DNA of 64,000 bases from Scolanthus callimorphus (Eukaryota > Cnidaria > Anthozoa > Actiniaria > Edwardsiidae). Positions 36,601-51,600 of the stretch are shown piece by piece (within the stretch, counting starts at the first letter, position 1; the number at the start of each line of letters is the position of its first letter). The DNA lies in assembly GCA_033964015.1 (NCBI GenBank), contig CM066913.1:27926790-27990789 (forward strand), read 5' to 3'. The notes under the pieces are model-generated. The model was given only the letters and a program-made list of their open reading frames with translations. It was not told the DNA's origin and did not search any database. The translations under genes were made by a program, and so were the position numbers.

Positions 36601-39600
36601 GCAAGGCCAATCATTGGCTCTCAGTTTTATCTGATCGCCACAAAATTTTGCGTACCTACTGGCCAATGATTCTATTTTGTAATAAATAAAACGAAATTAC
36701 GATTACAATAACTTAACCGGTGCAAAATGCTTGGAAACAAAACGTTCATTTTTGCTTTCTTCGTGATTTTTCAAAAAACAGAGTTGCAAATGACTTGGTA
36801 TTGCATGTACGAAGTCCCTTACAATTCTACTTCATTGAAGCACAAGGTACTCTCCATTGAGACCACACACTCCGAGAAATTCACAAGGCTCAAAATTAAA
36901 CACAGAAATATTTGTCCCATACGTATTTAGCTAATGCGTATAGCTAAAATCGTCGTACTAAATATTCGCACTCACCATATAGTAGTCAACTCTTTCGCTA
37001 AGGCCATGATAGAGTTATCTCGAACAAACCATCGTTATGCCATAATGCACACATCTGTTGCCAAACTATTGAGAATAATAGATAAAATAAAGCATTCTCA
37101 TCATATGTCCGTACCAGACCATTCTAGCCGCCCTCCTGCGAATGCGAAGTAAAGGAAACGAAGATGAAGTACCTTGCTAAGTCTGAGTCATTTTCTACCA
37201 TACGGGTTCGAGAGCTTAGCACGCAAAGTTGGCCATTTTGAGACTTTGTAAAACGCATTGATTGCAGCAGACAGAGAAACACCAGCTATTTGTTGATGAA
37301 GGCATCTGTCGCGTGATGAAGGGATTTGTCGTCGTCTCAGTTTCGATCAGTTGATCATGCTACGGGTTAATTAGAATTGAAATTAAATTCTTGCTGCTGT
37401 AAATGTGGCACATTAAATTCCATTACTCCTGAGGGACTGAAGAACAAATAAAAAAAAATAATAACAATATTCTAAACTCTATGTAAAAACCTATATAAAT
37501 ATTCATTCATAAATATTAAATATACAATACATATATTTTATCAAATTTAAGAAATAGATTTCGACTTGCTTTGAGAAAATATGGCAACAAAAAGTCTCTA
37601 GACCAATCAGATTAAAGAAGAACAATGGAGGGAGAGGTTCCCCACATACAAAGTCTTTTAAAATTGCATATCCTGTCTGTGAGTACCACATGTGCTTATG
37701 TCTCCCTAAAATTCCTCAAACGTTTTTCTAGCAATAGTGATTTTACTGATTTTTATGTCTAAGCCAATGAATTTGCCTATATTTTCAATAAAAATTAATT
37801 GAATTCCAGCATGCTTTGCCGTTGGCTTGCCTAGTTCTTATACGGACCATTACTTAAATATTAGGGAGTTTTGGATTTTTCCCGCACAGAGAACAGTTCT
37901 ATTGATAGTACTGTAATTGTATTTGTGTTGCCGTTGTCATACACTTGTCTAGTGACAAATTGTCGGTCCGTTACAGCTACAGATGTGGTGACTGTCTATG
38001 TGTTCCATGAGCCCTCGTTACTCTCATCCTTACAAGATAATGGCTTGACTGGTGTGGTTATGAAGTCATTGGTGGTCAAAGATGTGAGTACAAGGTTTTG
38101 TTTGTGTCATCTACACTTGCGCGAGATAACCTTCTTAAAGTGCTACTTTGCCGTTAAGAGGAAGATAATGTGCAATTTAGCGAGGTCAATGACGAAATTT
38201 TATCCATTAAGTATTTGGCAAAACATGGATTGATAGTGGCGTTTCTCTATGAATATAAGTCTAATTGGAGTTTGTGGCGCGCGGTCCTGGGTACGAAACG
38301 GACTAATTCCGGACCATCGCCATACAAACCTCTCTATTTTTGGCCGTTTTGATTGCCCCCAAACGTGTGTAAAAATATTTTTAAGCTCAAAATTGTCGAG
38401 GTGTGGACTGATTGTCTTCGCTGGATCAGATTTTCTGGCACGTAAGCTCGTGGGGGAGGCTCTGGTGACAGCCACTGACGCCTGGCGAGATTTAAAGGCA
38501 CATCACCACCGGGAGCCTTTGTGCCCCGTTTTCTTTTGTTTTCAAATTGATCCATTGTTTTTCGGGTGCTCTGATTGGCTAAGAGTCCGCAAAGGCTCCC
38601 GGTTAGTGATGGGCCTTTAATACAGAACCGCTGAGAGAAAGACCTTTCAGCGCATGCTCCAACGCTCAAAATCAGCCAATCAGCAACGGCCCTCAAATTG
38701 ATGTCCCCAGAGCCTCCCCTGCGAGCAGACGAGCCGGGGAGCTCTGGGTACGAGCATGTGTTTGCTTGTGTTGTGTTAGATCCCTGCCATGCGCGAGGTG
38801 CTGTCAGATTGTGATAGTGTTTGCTTGTGTTGTGTTTGCTTGTGTTGTGTTAGATCCCTGCCATGCGCCAGAACTGTCAGATTGTGATATTGTTTGCTTG
38901 TGTTGTGTTAGATCGCTGCCATGCGCGAGGTGCTGTCAGATTGTGATAGTGTTTTCTTGTGTTGTGCTAGATCCCTGCCATGCGCGAGGACTGTCAGATT
39001 GTGATATTGTTTAATTGTGTTGTGTTAGATCGCTGCCATCCGCGAGGTTCTGTCAGATTGTGATATTGTCTGCTTGTGTTGTGTTAGATCCCTGCCATGC
39101 GCGAGGTGCTATCCTCTTTGCCAAGCGTTCTGAGTGCCCTTGTCTTAACAATCGAGGACTGCAAGCCTTCATGGACTGCCAGCCATTCGACAAACTGTTC
39201 AGAGTGATGCTATCCCCAGAGTATTTACCAGCTATGCGGAGGAAAAAGGCCACTGAAGAACTAGGTATTGTTTCTGCATTGCCTCTAGGGCATCTTCAAG
39301 GTTGGAGTATACAGGGCAAGCCTCAATCCATCGCCAAGGGTTATATTGTTCGGCTTAGGACTCACAACACAAAATGACAGCTCAGATGTGTTTCCGACTC
39401 AACATTGATCTGATGCAGTTTCCCACATATAATAGTCTAACAGCATTTCCTTCTTGGAAAACCTGTGATTCCGATAAAATTTTGTTTGACGTACGATTTT
39501 GTACTTTTTTTTTCGAAGGAGAGACAGCATCAAACTTGGGCATAGCCATGGATGAGCTAATGCGACACCAGCCAACCCTGAAAACGGATACGATGAAAGC

Positions 39601-42600
39601 CATAGTCAAGGTAATATAACGATTTTTTGACAGTATTGTGGTGTTTATTGGTGAATTTGGCATTGGTGGTATCTCCAGCTAGCTTTCATCAATAGCATAG
39701 CTGGTCGTTATAACAATGCTATAGCACAGTTGCCTGCTTGCTGCATCGTTGGGGGTGGCTTCCATCACGGGTCATCACCCTGGGCTTTGCAGGAAAATTT
39801 TAAGCTGGCTCAATATAGTTGATTCCACATAATGGAAATCGCCCGACCGTTAAAATCGTTAAAATGGCATAATTTGACGACAAATAGTCCTATCTTTACA
39901 AGTGATACCTCTTCAAGTTATGATTTAAAAAATATATACTTTTTACATTTCTTAAAAAAATCATAGCGGATACACAGAATTGGCTCTAAAATCGACCCGT
40001 TTTAGAATTTCAAAAATCCCCGACACGTTTTTTTTCGAACACAACTAAGCCCATGGTAAAATGTTGTTAAAAAAAGAAAGCAGTGTATATTCGCGTATGT
40101 GGAACTCTCAAAAGTTTAACTGGTGCATCGAAAAGGGAACTCACTTAAAATCTGTGTCTTATCAAATTTGATAAAATAACACCCAAAAATGTCGCGCGCT
40201 GATTGGTCGAGAGCCGTGTTTGTAAGAGAGTACAAAGATACGGGTGTGACGTCACATCTAATCCATGAGGACCTTGTATTGTCTGCCAGTGCGAAGGCGG
40301 GAGAAAAACTCGAAAACAGCTGAAAAAAAAACGTTCTGAAATCCAAAATTAGCTGTCAATCATTGGAAAAAACAGACATCAAAAGCTACTAAAGAGACTA
40401 GACTTTACTGAAAAGGCATGAGGGTTATCTTTTAAACAAAGATGCAGTGCTACTACTACCACTACGGTTTATTTAACCACGGTAAAAAAAAAAATCAGTG
40501 TACAAGAGTAATACAAATTATTAATTTAAATAAAGCCTACTACTGAACTGTTTTACATGATTGCCGTGGTGGAAGCCAGTCAGTAAAACCGGTGGATTTC
40601 CCGTTTGAATTGCCCAAGGGATGCGCTAGATTTTATATGGGGCGGCAGGTCATTCCATAATTTGGCGCCGCTGTAGGAAAAACAGCGCTTACCAAAGTCT
40701 GTTCGCGGTTTGGGAAGGGATAGTTTCCGCACAGAATCTCGTAACACATATTTCGAGCGACGAGGGTCGAAAAGGTTTTGGAGGTACGATGGAGCCAGGC
40801 CGTTTAGGGACTTGTACATCAATACAGCTTTTTGTTTCTGCCTACGTACAGCTAGAGTGTCCCAATTTAGGCTGGCTCGCAGGTTGCTTGATCGAGTTTC
40901 ATAGGTCGCTTTCATAATAACCCTCGCCGCCCGATTCTGTAGTTTTGGAATTTTCTCAATCAGGAAGTTGCTGAGACCATCCCACACCACGCTACAATAG
41001 TCGAAATAGGGTGGTATGAAGGCCTTGTATATGAACAGCAACCGTCTGAGAAACAAACGGCCTCACCCGCTTCAGAGCACCTATAGCCGATGCGACCTTT
41101 TTACATAACTCATGAATCTGGTCCTTCCATGAGAGCCGATCATCAATAAATGATCCCTAAGGAATGGGTGCTGAATGGGACTCGAGTTATTGTCAAAACT
41201 GTGGAGAAATGAACATTTTTGAGCTCAAGAATTGGATATCTTTCACCGTGAACTTGCATTAACGGAGTTCGTAGACTAGATGTGAAGCTTCTCGTTTGCT
41301 GATGGAATGGTTTCCCCAAAAATTGCCTTGGTAAACAAAGAAACGACCTTTGTCAGCCGAACGAACAATTTGCCGGTAAGAATGTCATTGCCATCTCAAC
41401 ACACGGTTTGTGATGTTGTTTATTACTTTTGTTCTCTATTTTCTGTTTTTATGTATTAATCACCGCTTTCAGTCTAATAAAAAGAAAACTATTTATGCCA
41501 AAAAGAGAAAAACATTGTCAATTTACGGCCCTGTCAGCCACGCGACTCACGCTTGAGTGAGGCAGAAAAGCCATCAAATTTAGCGATGTTAGGAGAATTT
41601 AGATCTCGACAAACTTTTAAAACATGTTTTAGTTATTTTATAAAAGCAATAAAACTCTCTGCTCTCTCTTACAAACACTCGGGGAATGTTGGTCGAACAG
41701 ATAAACAGATAGATCGCCTACTGCTCGTGACTTTCGAGTTTTTATCACTTCTCCCAACATCCCCCTCGTGTTTGTAAGAGAGAACAGAGACACGAGGGAA
41801 ATAGTTTTATTGCTTAAAAAGAAATAAAGTTTCATAGTTGAGTTGAATAAATAAGCTTTAAAATGAGGTATTACTTGTCAAGATACGACTTTTTTTTCGC
41901 GAAATTATGCCATTTTAACGAAAAATACGACCAAGATAGTCAATAGTCATTTATTTTTCTAGTAGGGCCTGAATATGAAATTAGGGCCTCACAAAAATTT
42001 GATTGTGACTTCTAGAAATGTTTCCATGAAGATCGGTTGTTATTAACTTATCTTTACATCATGAAAGCCTGTTTTCCATATAGTCGTATCTGTCGTATCA
42101 GTCAAACGTGAAACAAAATAATAATTACAATTTCCATCGTTTTATGGTGGACTGATGCGACAGATAAGACTATATGGAAACCAGGCCTTAAGTAGGATAA
42201 AAAAAAAAAGAATGATAACGATAGAGGAAAAGACACAAAAGTTATGGCCTTGAGTTTGGCGACGCAGCTTTGCACTCTAGATAAGGTTGGGTGCGTTTTG
42301 AATTTCGAATGAGTCACCTTAATAAAATCTCAAATTGATAATTTCTCTGTTTCCTGCTTACTAAGTTTGAATTCCGTTTTCATTGGTTCCAGATTCTGGA
42401 TCAGCTTTGTGCCCTTGGCCAAGACACCAAGAACATCGGATACAAGATCAACGATACAACAAAGGACGAAGAGACGGAAATCGGGACGGCTCAAGCACCC
42501 AACCTACATAGTGTTCTGTCTCACCCTAGTGAAGATAACATGACAGATGATGAATATGATGATGATGACCGATATAGCTTCACAAGTGCGTCCAGCTCCA

Positions 42601-45600
42601 AAGCATCGCCTGATTTGGAGAGTAATAAGGACAAGGATAACTTAAGGTGGGTGCTCTAGATGCCTTGCAGTTTTAGCAGATTGAGTTGCAACCACTACGC
42701 TAAAATGTATAAATGAGTTATTTATTATCCAACAACTATACACATCGCAATACAAATATCGCGGGATTTTTTATACTCGTTCAAGTCTTACTTCGATGTA
42801 TTTTTACTCTTCAGTGCAGTCTCAAGGGCTGGGCAGTTATATTAATAATTTATTTATAACAGTTTTTATAGGAGCAAGCACGCGTAGAAGATACCGAACT
42901 ACCATCCCATATAGCTAAAAGTTTCGGTTTGTTGGACCAGTGTTCACGAACCCCTTAAATATTCCCTATAGTTCCCATTTTTAGCGTCCTCGAATTTTTT
43001 CTGTTCTATAACTTCTCTTTCTGTTGCTTGAGTAAAATATTTAAAGTGCATATCACCCTGAAAAGAGTGAAATGGGACAAATAGTAAAGGACAATAAAGG
43101 CAACTTACCGAAAACTTTTTTCGATTTCATTGAAAAATGAATATTTTACAGATTTCTGAATTATTTCCTTCAACGAAGACGGCCGCGCTAAAAAGGGCCT
43201 GGGTCGAATGACGTGGCGAGAGGTATTGTTCTCTTATAGTTCATCAAGTTTGAACAAAGAAAATCACAACCGTGGAGGAGGGTTTGATACCTCATCTTAA
43301 TTTGCATAGAATTTTGAGATTATATTCCTTCTTTTTCTCGACATTAAATCATTCGTTTGAGAAGCTATATCAAACACTAGTTGGAGTTTTTGATCAGGAT
43401 TTGAAAAACCTCGAAGTTGGTTAAAAAACTCGGCTTTGCCTTGTTTGTTCAGCCAACTTCACAGTGTTTGGAAATCCTAATCAAACACGCTCTCTAGTGT
43501 TTGATATGTTACTTCAAACATTCAAAAAACGAAATAATTTGCATGTATAGATGTTAACAAGCGTATCAAAATTAGTTTCTCTTGTGCATCCGTGGAAGAT
43601 TATATACTGTAGTGCACTTCTCTCTGAATCTACATTTGAGTGACAGCTGAAAACAATACCTCCGGACATGTCACAAGAAAGCTCGACCCGGTAATCCCAT
43701 GATCGGCCTGTTAGCCACAGGGTGACCAAAGGGCAAAATTGGCCACTTTTGGCAGCTCGTACTGAGCTGGGGGTTTATCCAAATCGCACGTATCATCGGG
43801 GATGCTCGGCCCAGATTCTGAACCCCTTACTCTTCTTATACCAATTTTAGAGCAGAAAAGGTACCACTTTCTTATACCAAAGCCGAAAAAGGTACTCCTT
43901 TCTTATACCAAGCCTGAAAAAGGTACCCCTGTCTAATACCAAAGAGGCTTTTTGCTCTGTTAAAAAAGAAATGGTTTTGCTCTCTTGCGTTGCGGTTGAA
44001 AAACCAGTGAAATACAGACCCTTTTTATACCAAAATAACAATTTTCCCCTTCTGTATAAGCAGTCCAGCATGAAAACCCTACCCCTTTCTTATCCCGATC
44101 GGACTTGTTTAGGTACACATTCGCTTGGATTAACGTTTATCCCCAAAGTGTTTATTTATACACATTGCTTCGTCCTATTTTTATAGAACGAAGATATTGT
44201 GATATACCAAATCAGTGAATAGTCATTTTCGCGCGCTCTGATTGGTTCCTGAAATAGTAGATATCCAACACTATTTACTGTTTTGAGAAAACTCTCAAAA
44301 TGGCGGCTCGTTTCGCGAGAGATTTACGTTTGGATGTTTTAATGTACTGTATTTCAATCTACTGATTTGGTATATACTAAACAACTATCCCCCTCAGGGT
44401 CGGTGCCTAGCGGTGGATATATATCTCGACGCTTCGCGTCTCGGTATATATCCGCCACTATTCACCTCCTCTTTGAGGGATAGTTGTTAAATAGTCATGT
44501 CAGAAGATTGATGATAATCGTCAATTCAAAGGCGACTAAGATTTGATGATAATCATCAATTCGTTTTAGTGACCATGTTGTTTTTCTCAAAATCATATCT
44601 TTCAATTTTGCTCAAAATGTCGATATTTCTTTTTGTTCACTAGAAGAGTTTACTTTACATACGAAGAATCTCGAAACCATTTTTGGGTCCTGTCACACGT
44701 GACTAATACGCGGTTCATCCATTGGTCACTTAATTATCTGCTACGAACATAACCACATAGTGATGCCTTCGGCCTTCTCGCCAATCCCATGTATTATGTA
44801 CGGTTTCAGGAATGCCGAGGAAGAAAAGAGAACCATTGTTCCCCTAACTGACTACATCCTGAATGTGATGAAGTTCGTTGACGCTATCCTGAGTAATAAC
44901 TCCACTGATGATCACTGTCAGGAATTTGTACGACACAGAGGATTGTTTCCTCTTATTAGAATACTTGGCTTACCGAATCTCCCACTGGATTTTGCATCGT
45001 CACCGTCCTGCCAGTCTGTGTCAAGTGTCTGCAAGTCTTTATTGGTAAGAAAGTGTAGACCGATAGTGTCAAAAATAGGAGGCTCAACAAAACACGGCAA
45101 GGTATACATCTTCCGTTTTGTGCAGTTCTGATGAAGAAATGTAACGAGTGGCATTTTTAGTTCACAAGGCAGATGTAACAAAATATAGTTGCCATAAAGT
45201 ACTCCCGTGTCGCTTTTCGGTCACACAACCCATACTGTTTACTTGACAAATAATTTTAAAAGTGGTAGACAACTGGACCCGCTGACCCAATTTCGAAAAA
45301 AAAATTGTTTTATTGCATACAAAGTTTCAGAACGATACGGGATAATGCGAACGAGATATAGCGATTACAATCTCAAGTTGCACCAACTGGGCCCCATGCA
45401 GTATAGTATATATATTGCGGTGCAACAGTGATTTGTTATTGTGTCCACCCATTATTTGTATATTATACCTTAATAAAAAGGAAGAGCTGGACACTCCCTC
45501 CAGATGGCAAAAAAAAAACACGCTAGAGTAATCACCGTGATAACTGATGACGTACACTGGTGTAAACAATAGTGTAACAACGACGTTTGATATTAACATT

Positions 45601-48600
45601 GTGAATTCCTCAGATGCTTGCCCACGAGCCCCAGGTACTGAAGCAAGGCCTACAACTGCTAAAAGACGTACTTGTCCAGCTACAACCATTGACGTACAAC
45701 CCAGCTGAGAGCAATGACCTTTCAGTCTGCCATGAGGTGGTATCTGCTGCCAAGCCATCCCAAGCTATGCACTCGCCTCAGCAGACACCTTTGTTGCATG
45801 CTGTCACTGCTGTCCATGCCTACATATCCATGTTCCTTTATGTTTGTCGCGCCGGGCAGGTGAGAATGCTAAAGGTGTTTATGCTTGCTTCACAATACGC
45901 CATTAAAACTGGATCACTACGGCTCTATCCATTTCGTTCAGCACTGCTGCTATTTAAAGCACTCCTAGATTGCGTTGCTTTCTTTTGGTCCGGTTATCAT
46001 TATTGCTTTGAATACTCAATAAATTGTCTGTTTGTCTGTTGCATAACGCCATTGTTTGTTGTAATTTGGATCCCACTTTCTTGCTTATTTCGTTCTCTTT
46101 GGAGAAAACAGTTTCTTCGCTGTGGAGAAAGTTGAGTTAATTCTTCACAATGAATACAAATTGTACGCCATCACGTGTATCCTAATATACAATTATAAGT
46201 ACCAATAACAACAGCCATCACGGGAAAACAACGCTAGAGTAAAACCCACTTTGAAAATAAGATGCATTCATTTCGACTTTTCTAACTGCAGACAGACCTG
46301 CGCACGATGTGTGTGAACCACTGGGGGTCTGAGCTGGGAGTGTTATTACTCAAGCAGCTAGGAGAGCTTTACATGTCGTTACAGTGGGAGATGACGGTGC
46401 TGGAAGCCGTCGTCAAGGAAGAGAATGACATAGCAAAGGACAGCAAAGATACAGCGGAGTTGGCAGGTATGATTTGAATACAGTTTGTATACTTGCTGGG
46501 GGCAAAGCGAATACACGCGTGGAAGAGTTACTAAGAGTTTGTTTTAATCGGAATAACAAATTTGAGTAACAAATCTAAATATTTTCATTTGTGTTTGACG
46601 CCCATTTAAGTGGTACGGTACGGCTTAATGGAGAAGCCCACACATAGCGAGCTGTAACATTTTTGTTCCCAATGTATTTCTACTCTTGTAGCAAACCAGT
46701 TAAAAAACATGACTAGTACCTCCATGGAACAAAACGCAGTGCCAGGAACCAACAAATCCAACGAGGATCACAAGTCGCCCTTACAGCCATCACAGCGGCG
46801 CATAATAAAACAACTCCTGCTGTTGATGTCAAACGTAAGCAAGTCGATGGCGGAGTTCTTTAGCCTGCTATTACGGTTAAGTGTGGGTACCGCCCAGCGC
46901 CAGAGGCGCACACCTCATGGTGTCATCACCCCCGGAGTGCCCTCTGTTAGCGCCAGAAAGATCACGTCACAGCTGTGCAAGGTGCTACTTGAAGCGTTGT
47001 CGTGGCAGGGTCCAGCTTCTGATAAGTCGATTCCTGGATTGAGGTAAAGAGTGCTTTTTATTATAGGATTATTCAAAGCGTCAGGAGGCTAGATTCTGCT
47101 AAGAAAATAGCACGAAAAAAGCGATATCGCACGAGTCGCGCATTGACTGGAAGCAGCGAGGTGGTACTCACTACCGTCACATGCGAGTTTTCCGACGTAT
47201 TTTTCTTTACTTATAACGTTTTGCATTTGGCTACTTTGCACTATGGTTTATAGAGAAACACGTCGAATTATCTATTTTTCAACTGATTTTGATCAATATT
47301 TCTGATAATATGAGCAATTTTATCTCCTTACCGGGTGGGGTCTGGTAACTAGTCAAACGCAAGATTCCTTTCTTTTGCAAAAAAACCCACTTGCACTCTC
47401 CCAATATCAAAAATTCGAACGGTACATAACAGTTGGAAAAATCACCAGTCACAACGTTTATAATAAAAACCTTTCTTTTAGAAATGCCATTTGCAAGTGT
47501 TTCTGATAACACACCTGACCCTGTAGGTTCAAATCTAGTGAGCCTTTGGCAGTTAAGTTGGCTGCGTAGTCAATCACAATCGTGTGAGCCAATCCGATCC
47601 TTGTTCAGTGCACTCCTTTGGCTTGTTTTTCGAGACATGTCGCAACAGACATGTCGCACTAGGCGAAACTAGGAAAGGATCTGATTGGCTCACGAGTTTG
47701 ATTGACTACGCTTGATTTTCTTGACAAAAAACTGAAAAAATGGTCTTCGAAACGCTCTTGGCCTATTTCTTCAAACTTATAGTCTGACCTCATTGGCGTT
47801 GGTATTGCGAAAGGTTATCTTGCATGTCTGGGTGGATTCTTCAACTCAAAAACTGGGGCCGCCATTTCGTTGCCATGGAAGCGTCAATTTAAACAAAACA
47901 TGTAAACACATATAACGATCAATTGCATGTTTCTTGTAAAGTGGCTTGCCTTTCTGTGTATGTATAGCACGTGAGATACAGACCATACCAGACCGAAGAG
48001 TCAACTAAAAACTGCTATAAGCCACCTTAGAGTGCAAATTTTCTTAGTTTTTTTATTAATAACACGCAATGGCAGTGGTTCAAAATACCTATTTTTTTTG
48101 CAAAATACAGACAACGCTTCAAATCTACTAAGATACCTATTGTCTTGAATAAATTCCCGTTGATTTGCGATAAATGTGAAACTAATCGCGCGCTTAAATT
48201 ATCTGAAAAACAGAAAAAATGAAGAACTTTTTCTAAACTGTAATGAATTTCTTCCGAATTGCATAAATTACAAAAATAACATAGTGAGTTTTAAATCTCG
48301 TGTGTTATAGCCGAAATCTACCTCGTCGGTGCGAATGGAATCTCAGATGTATAGGTTTAAATAGTTTGAGCAAAAAACCTTGATTTTTTTTAAATGTAAA
48401 CGAAGAAATTAGAAACAAACTTCGGTAGCAATCACATTTGCTGTCGTTTGTTTAGATATGTAAATTTTATGAAGTGGGGGACAAAACTTTCAGTAAACTT
48501 CACGCCATTGCTAAACTCTCTCAAAATAGGCTATAAGTCCGGGCAATAGACCAAATGACTGCAATTTTACTAGACCACACATCTGTAGTTTCTTAGTGCA

Positions 48601-51600
48601 ATAAGGCTTATGGTTATCTATATATTAGAGGAAATGCAAACCCCGGTCGTATTATTATGCTTTAAATTTTGGTGGGGGACAATGCTTTCAGTAAACTTCG
48701 AAATTTTATATTTCCAAGAACTTATTTCCGATCTCAGTCAGAATGCCACATTTCGACATAAAAATCTATAGACCACAGTTGGCTCAGTTTGTTTCATTGC
48801 GGCGTTGCTTATTTTGACAATAAATCTAAAAAACCTGAAATACGCTAAAATTATCAAATTTTTGGGACACGAAAATGGCAAAGACGTTTTCACTAATAAT
48901 ATCGAAGAAGATGCATACATTGAAGAAAATACCATATAAGTTATTTCATTTAGGATTGGAACTTCGATTTATGGCAAATTTGCGTTGTATGTTTTATCCA
49001 TAAAGAAATAAGTTAAAATATTTTTACACCAGGCGCTGAACGTGTGACGCTGGGACATGCAAATTTGCATAAAAACAGAGATATTTATAATGATTTTTCG
49101 ATCCTAAAAAACTCTTTTTCACAAAAATTATTTTTCCAGGGAAAGATGAGTATTAGGTGCATAGACTTGTGCTTAGAGAATGAGCTTACTGTAAACCGAT
49201 GCTTTAAAAATTGATTTTAACGGCAAAAATTGGCGAGTGAGTACCACCTCGCTGCTTCCAGTCATTATATCTCGTTCCAAATGTCCACACAAAAGAAATG
49301 TCACACGATTCTATATAAACACGAAAACCTTGATATCTTCACACGTGAAAATAACACACTTGCCTATGCGCCATGCTCGATTTTTAGGTTTTACCGAAAT
49401 AAAATTAGAATTTGGTATCTCAATGATGTTTATATAATAAACAGAACATTACATGGCCGCTTGAAGATACGAATTTTCTTTTCGTGTTAAGAATTTATTC
49501 CACTGCGTTCGCTGCGCCCACTCGTGAGATACATTTTCAATATTCAAAGATTAAATTCGTATCTCCGCGCGGCCATGTAATATCCTCTATTTACCCGCCA
49601 TGTAATAATTTTTTTTTTCATTCTTCCGAAAATTTAAAAATGGACAACTATTCACGGTTGCAAGAATTTACGCTTGTTAGAAGAGTGCAGCTAACATATC
49701 TCTTATACGTTTTGGGGTTTGCAAATTCCTGTATATTATTAGTGTCGTAGAGGTAATATATTTACAATCCGTATATTAGAACTAGTGATTTCAGAACCTA
49801 CAGGCTGAAGCTTGGCATTTAAATACCCAAAAATATAAGAACCTTAGCAGCCTGCCAAAGAAAAATAGGTGGGAAAAAGTGGGTTCATAAAAAAAGAGAG
49901 GAAAACCCGAGATTTCTAACCGACTTCGAGGTGTTTGGAAATCCTGATGAAAAACGCTGTCGGGGTTTTTGAAATTCTTCTCAAACGAATTATTTAATGC
50001 CGAGTAAAAGAAGGAATAAAACCTGAAAATCTATGCAAATTAAGCCTATCCTAACTTCCTTCGCGCTTCTTTGTTTAAGCTTGATGAGAAGAAGAAATCA
50101 ATTGGTTGCAAAATGTGACATAACGGTTGACGAAGCACCCGTGCTGCTGCCTCGTCATAATTTGCGAACCTCACTCATTGACACATTTTCAATTTTCTGT
50201 TTCATTTGATTTTTCAACAGGTTGCATTTCTACGTTGCTGCCATAAATCTTGCATCCAAATTGTTGTTTGATGATAAGAAGTTCCCTTATCATCTGATGT
50301 TGCAGCAGTTTATGGACTCTGGCGCCCTTGAAAGCCTTTTTGAGTACGTATACTCCTTTCACGACAAATGCCATTTCAGGAAAAATCTTGCCTACCCCAT
50401 CCCCTACCCTATATTCTCTTGTAAGTGCTACAAAAAAAAAACGTTAGCTTCAACTAGAACACTTTCTGTAAGGTAAACACAAATAAACAAGCAGCCTATT
50501 ACTTCAAAATATGCGACATAACATGGTGTGATATCAAAAAAAGACCACATCTCTGTACCTTTTCAAAATACAAGCATATCCATCAACGGAGCCATCAACG
50601 TATGTTGATTGATAGATGTAAATCAAAACTCGACGAAGTAGTCGGTCACGTTACAACATTTTCTATAACTCCTCTCGACATACGAATTTTAAAGTACTGC
50701 TTTCAGGCCATCTTTTCATTTTCGAGTCCAAACGGAAGTTTGGTACTTCTAGCGAGCGCTTTAGAATTCGGAGAAACAAACCTCAGCCGGTTTGTAAACT
50801 CATCAAAGCCAATGTTTACGCTATAGAATCACAAATCCATCGTAAATAAAATGCAAGATGATGATAATAAATATTTTATGAACTCTATTCGTAGGACATC
50901 CTAAATTATCAAGATAGTTAGCTAATTCATTACCAAATTACATTCTTTTTATAAACGTAAGTATAAGATTGCCAATAAATGTGATTGCGAAGACACGTAG
51001 TCCAGTCCCTGAACTCTCCTTCGCGGCACCGTTGTTGCCTGTGGTCGCCGAAGCGCATTTCCCTTTCGTAAACGGTCGTTGCCTTTTAGAACGGTCGTTG
51101 CCATTTTTGTGAACGGTCGATGCCTTTTCAGAAAGGTCGTTGCCATTTCTGATCCCTTGGGACAGTTAGTAATTATCATATATATAGCTTCGTTCTATAG
51201 ATGAACAGGGGACTTTTTTGTTTATGCCATGCGCAATAACCGCTGCTCTCCAAGTTTACATTGCAGACTCAACTCAGGGAAAAGCACTGTTGAGTATCAC
51301 GAATTTGTAATCAAATAGCGCTCTATTTCTATTTCTCGTTTGTTTTGTTTTTATTCTGAAAGCGGGAAGGATAAAATAAAACGTTTATTCAGCTGCCTGT
51401 ATATTGCAAATCAAAATTGTTTGATTTTAGGATCTGTGGACCTTCATCTGCGACTGTTTAAACTGGGTCAGACTGAAATTCAGACTGCAAGTGCAAGAAA
51501 AATGACGTTGTTTTTGTTTAGCAATCGTAACGATTTCCTTTTTTATCCTAGCAGTTTACCCTGATATTTCGGGGCCTTCCAGTGGAATTAGATCAAGTGG

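Larger units (their letters stand above)
39852..41920. mobile_element. Inverted-repeat element with AATGGCATAATTT ends, interrupted by a LINE
   Basis: TTAAAATGGCATAATTTGAC near 39859, continuing TCTTTACAAGTGATACCTC, is matched in reverse by GAGGTATTACTTGTCAAGAT and AAATTATGCCATTTTAACG near 41862-41920. The interior includes the CTGATTGG motif (40198), the LINE fragment at 40430-41170 and a hairpin at 41644-41815. Confidence 0.7.

Noticed and set aside
38766..39014. Cys-rich repeat protein
   Set aside because: It is the translation of the duplicated splice-junction array in a frame unrelated to exon 16.
45860..46135. Extension of the exon 20 open frame past the donor
   Set aside because: A good donor lies at 45860, and exon 21 continues the HUWE1 protein in phase; the extension has no similarity.
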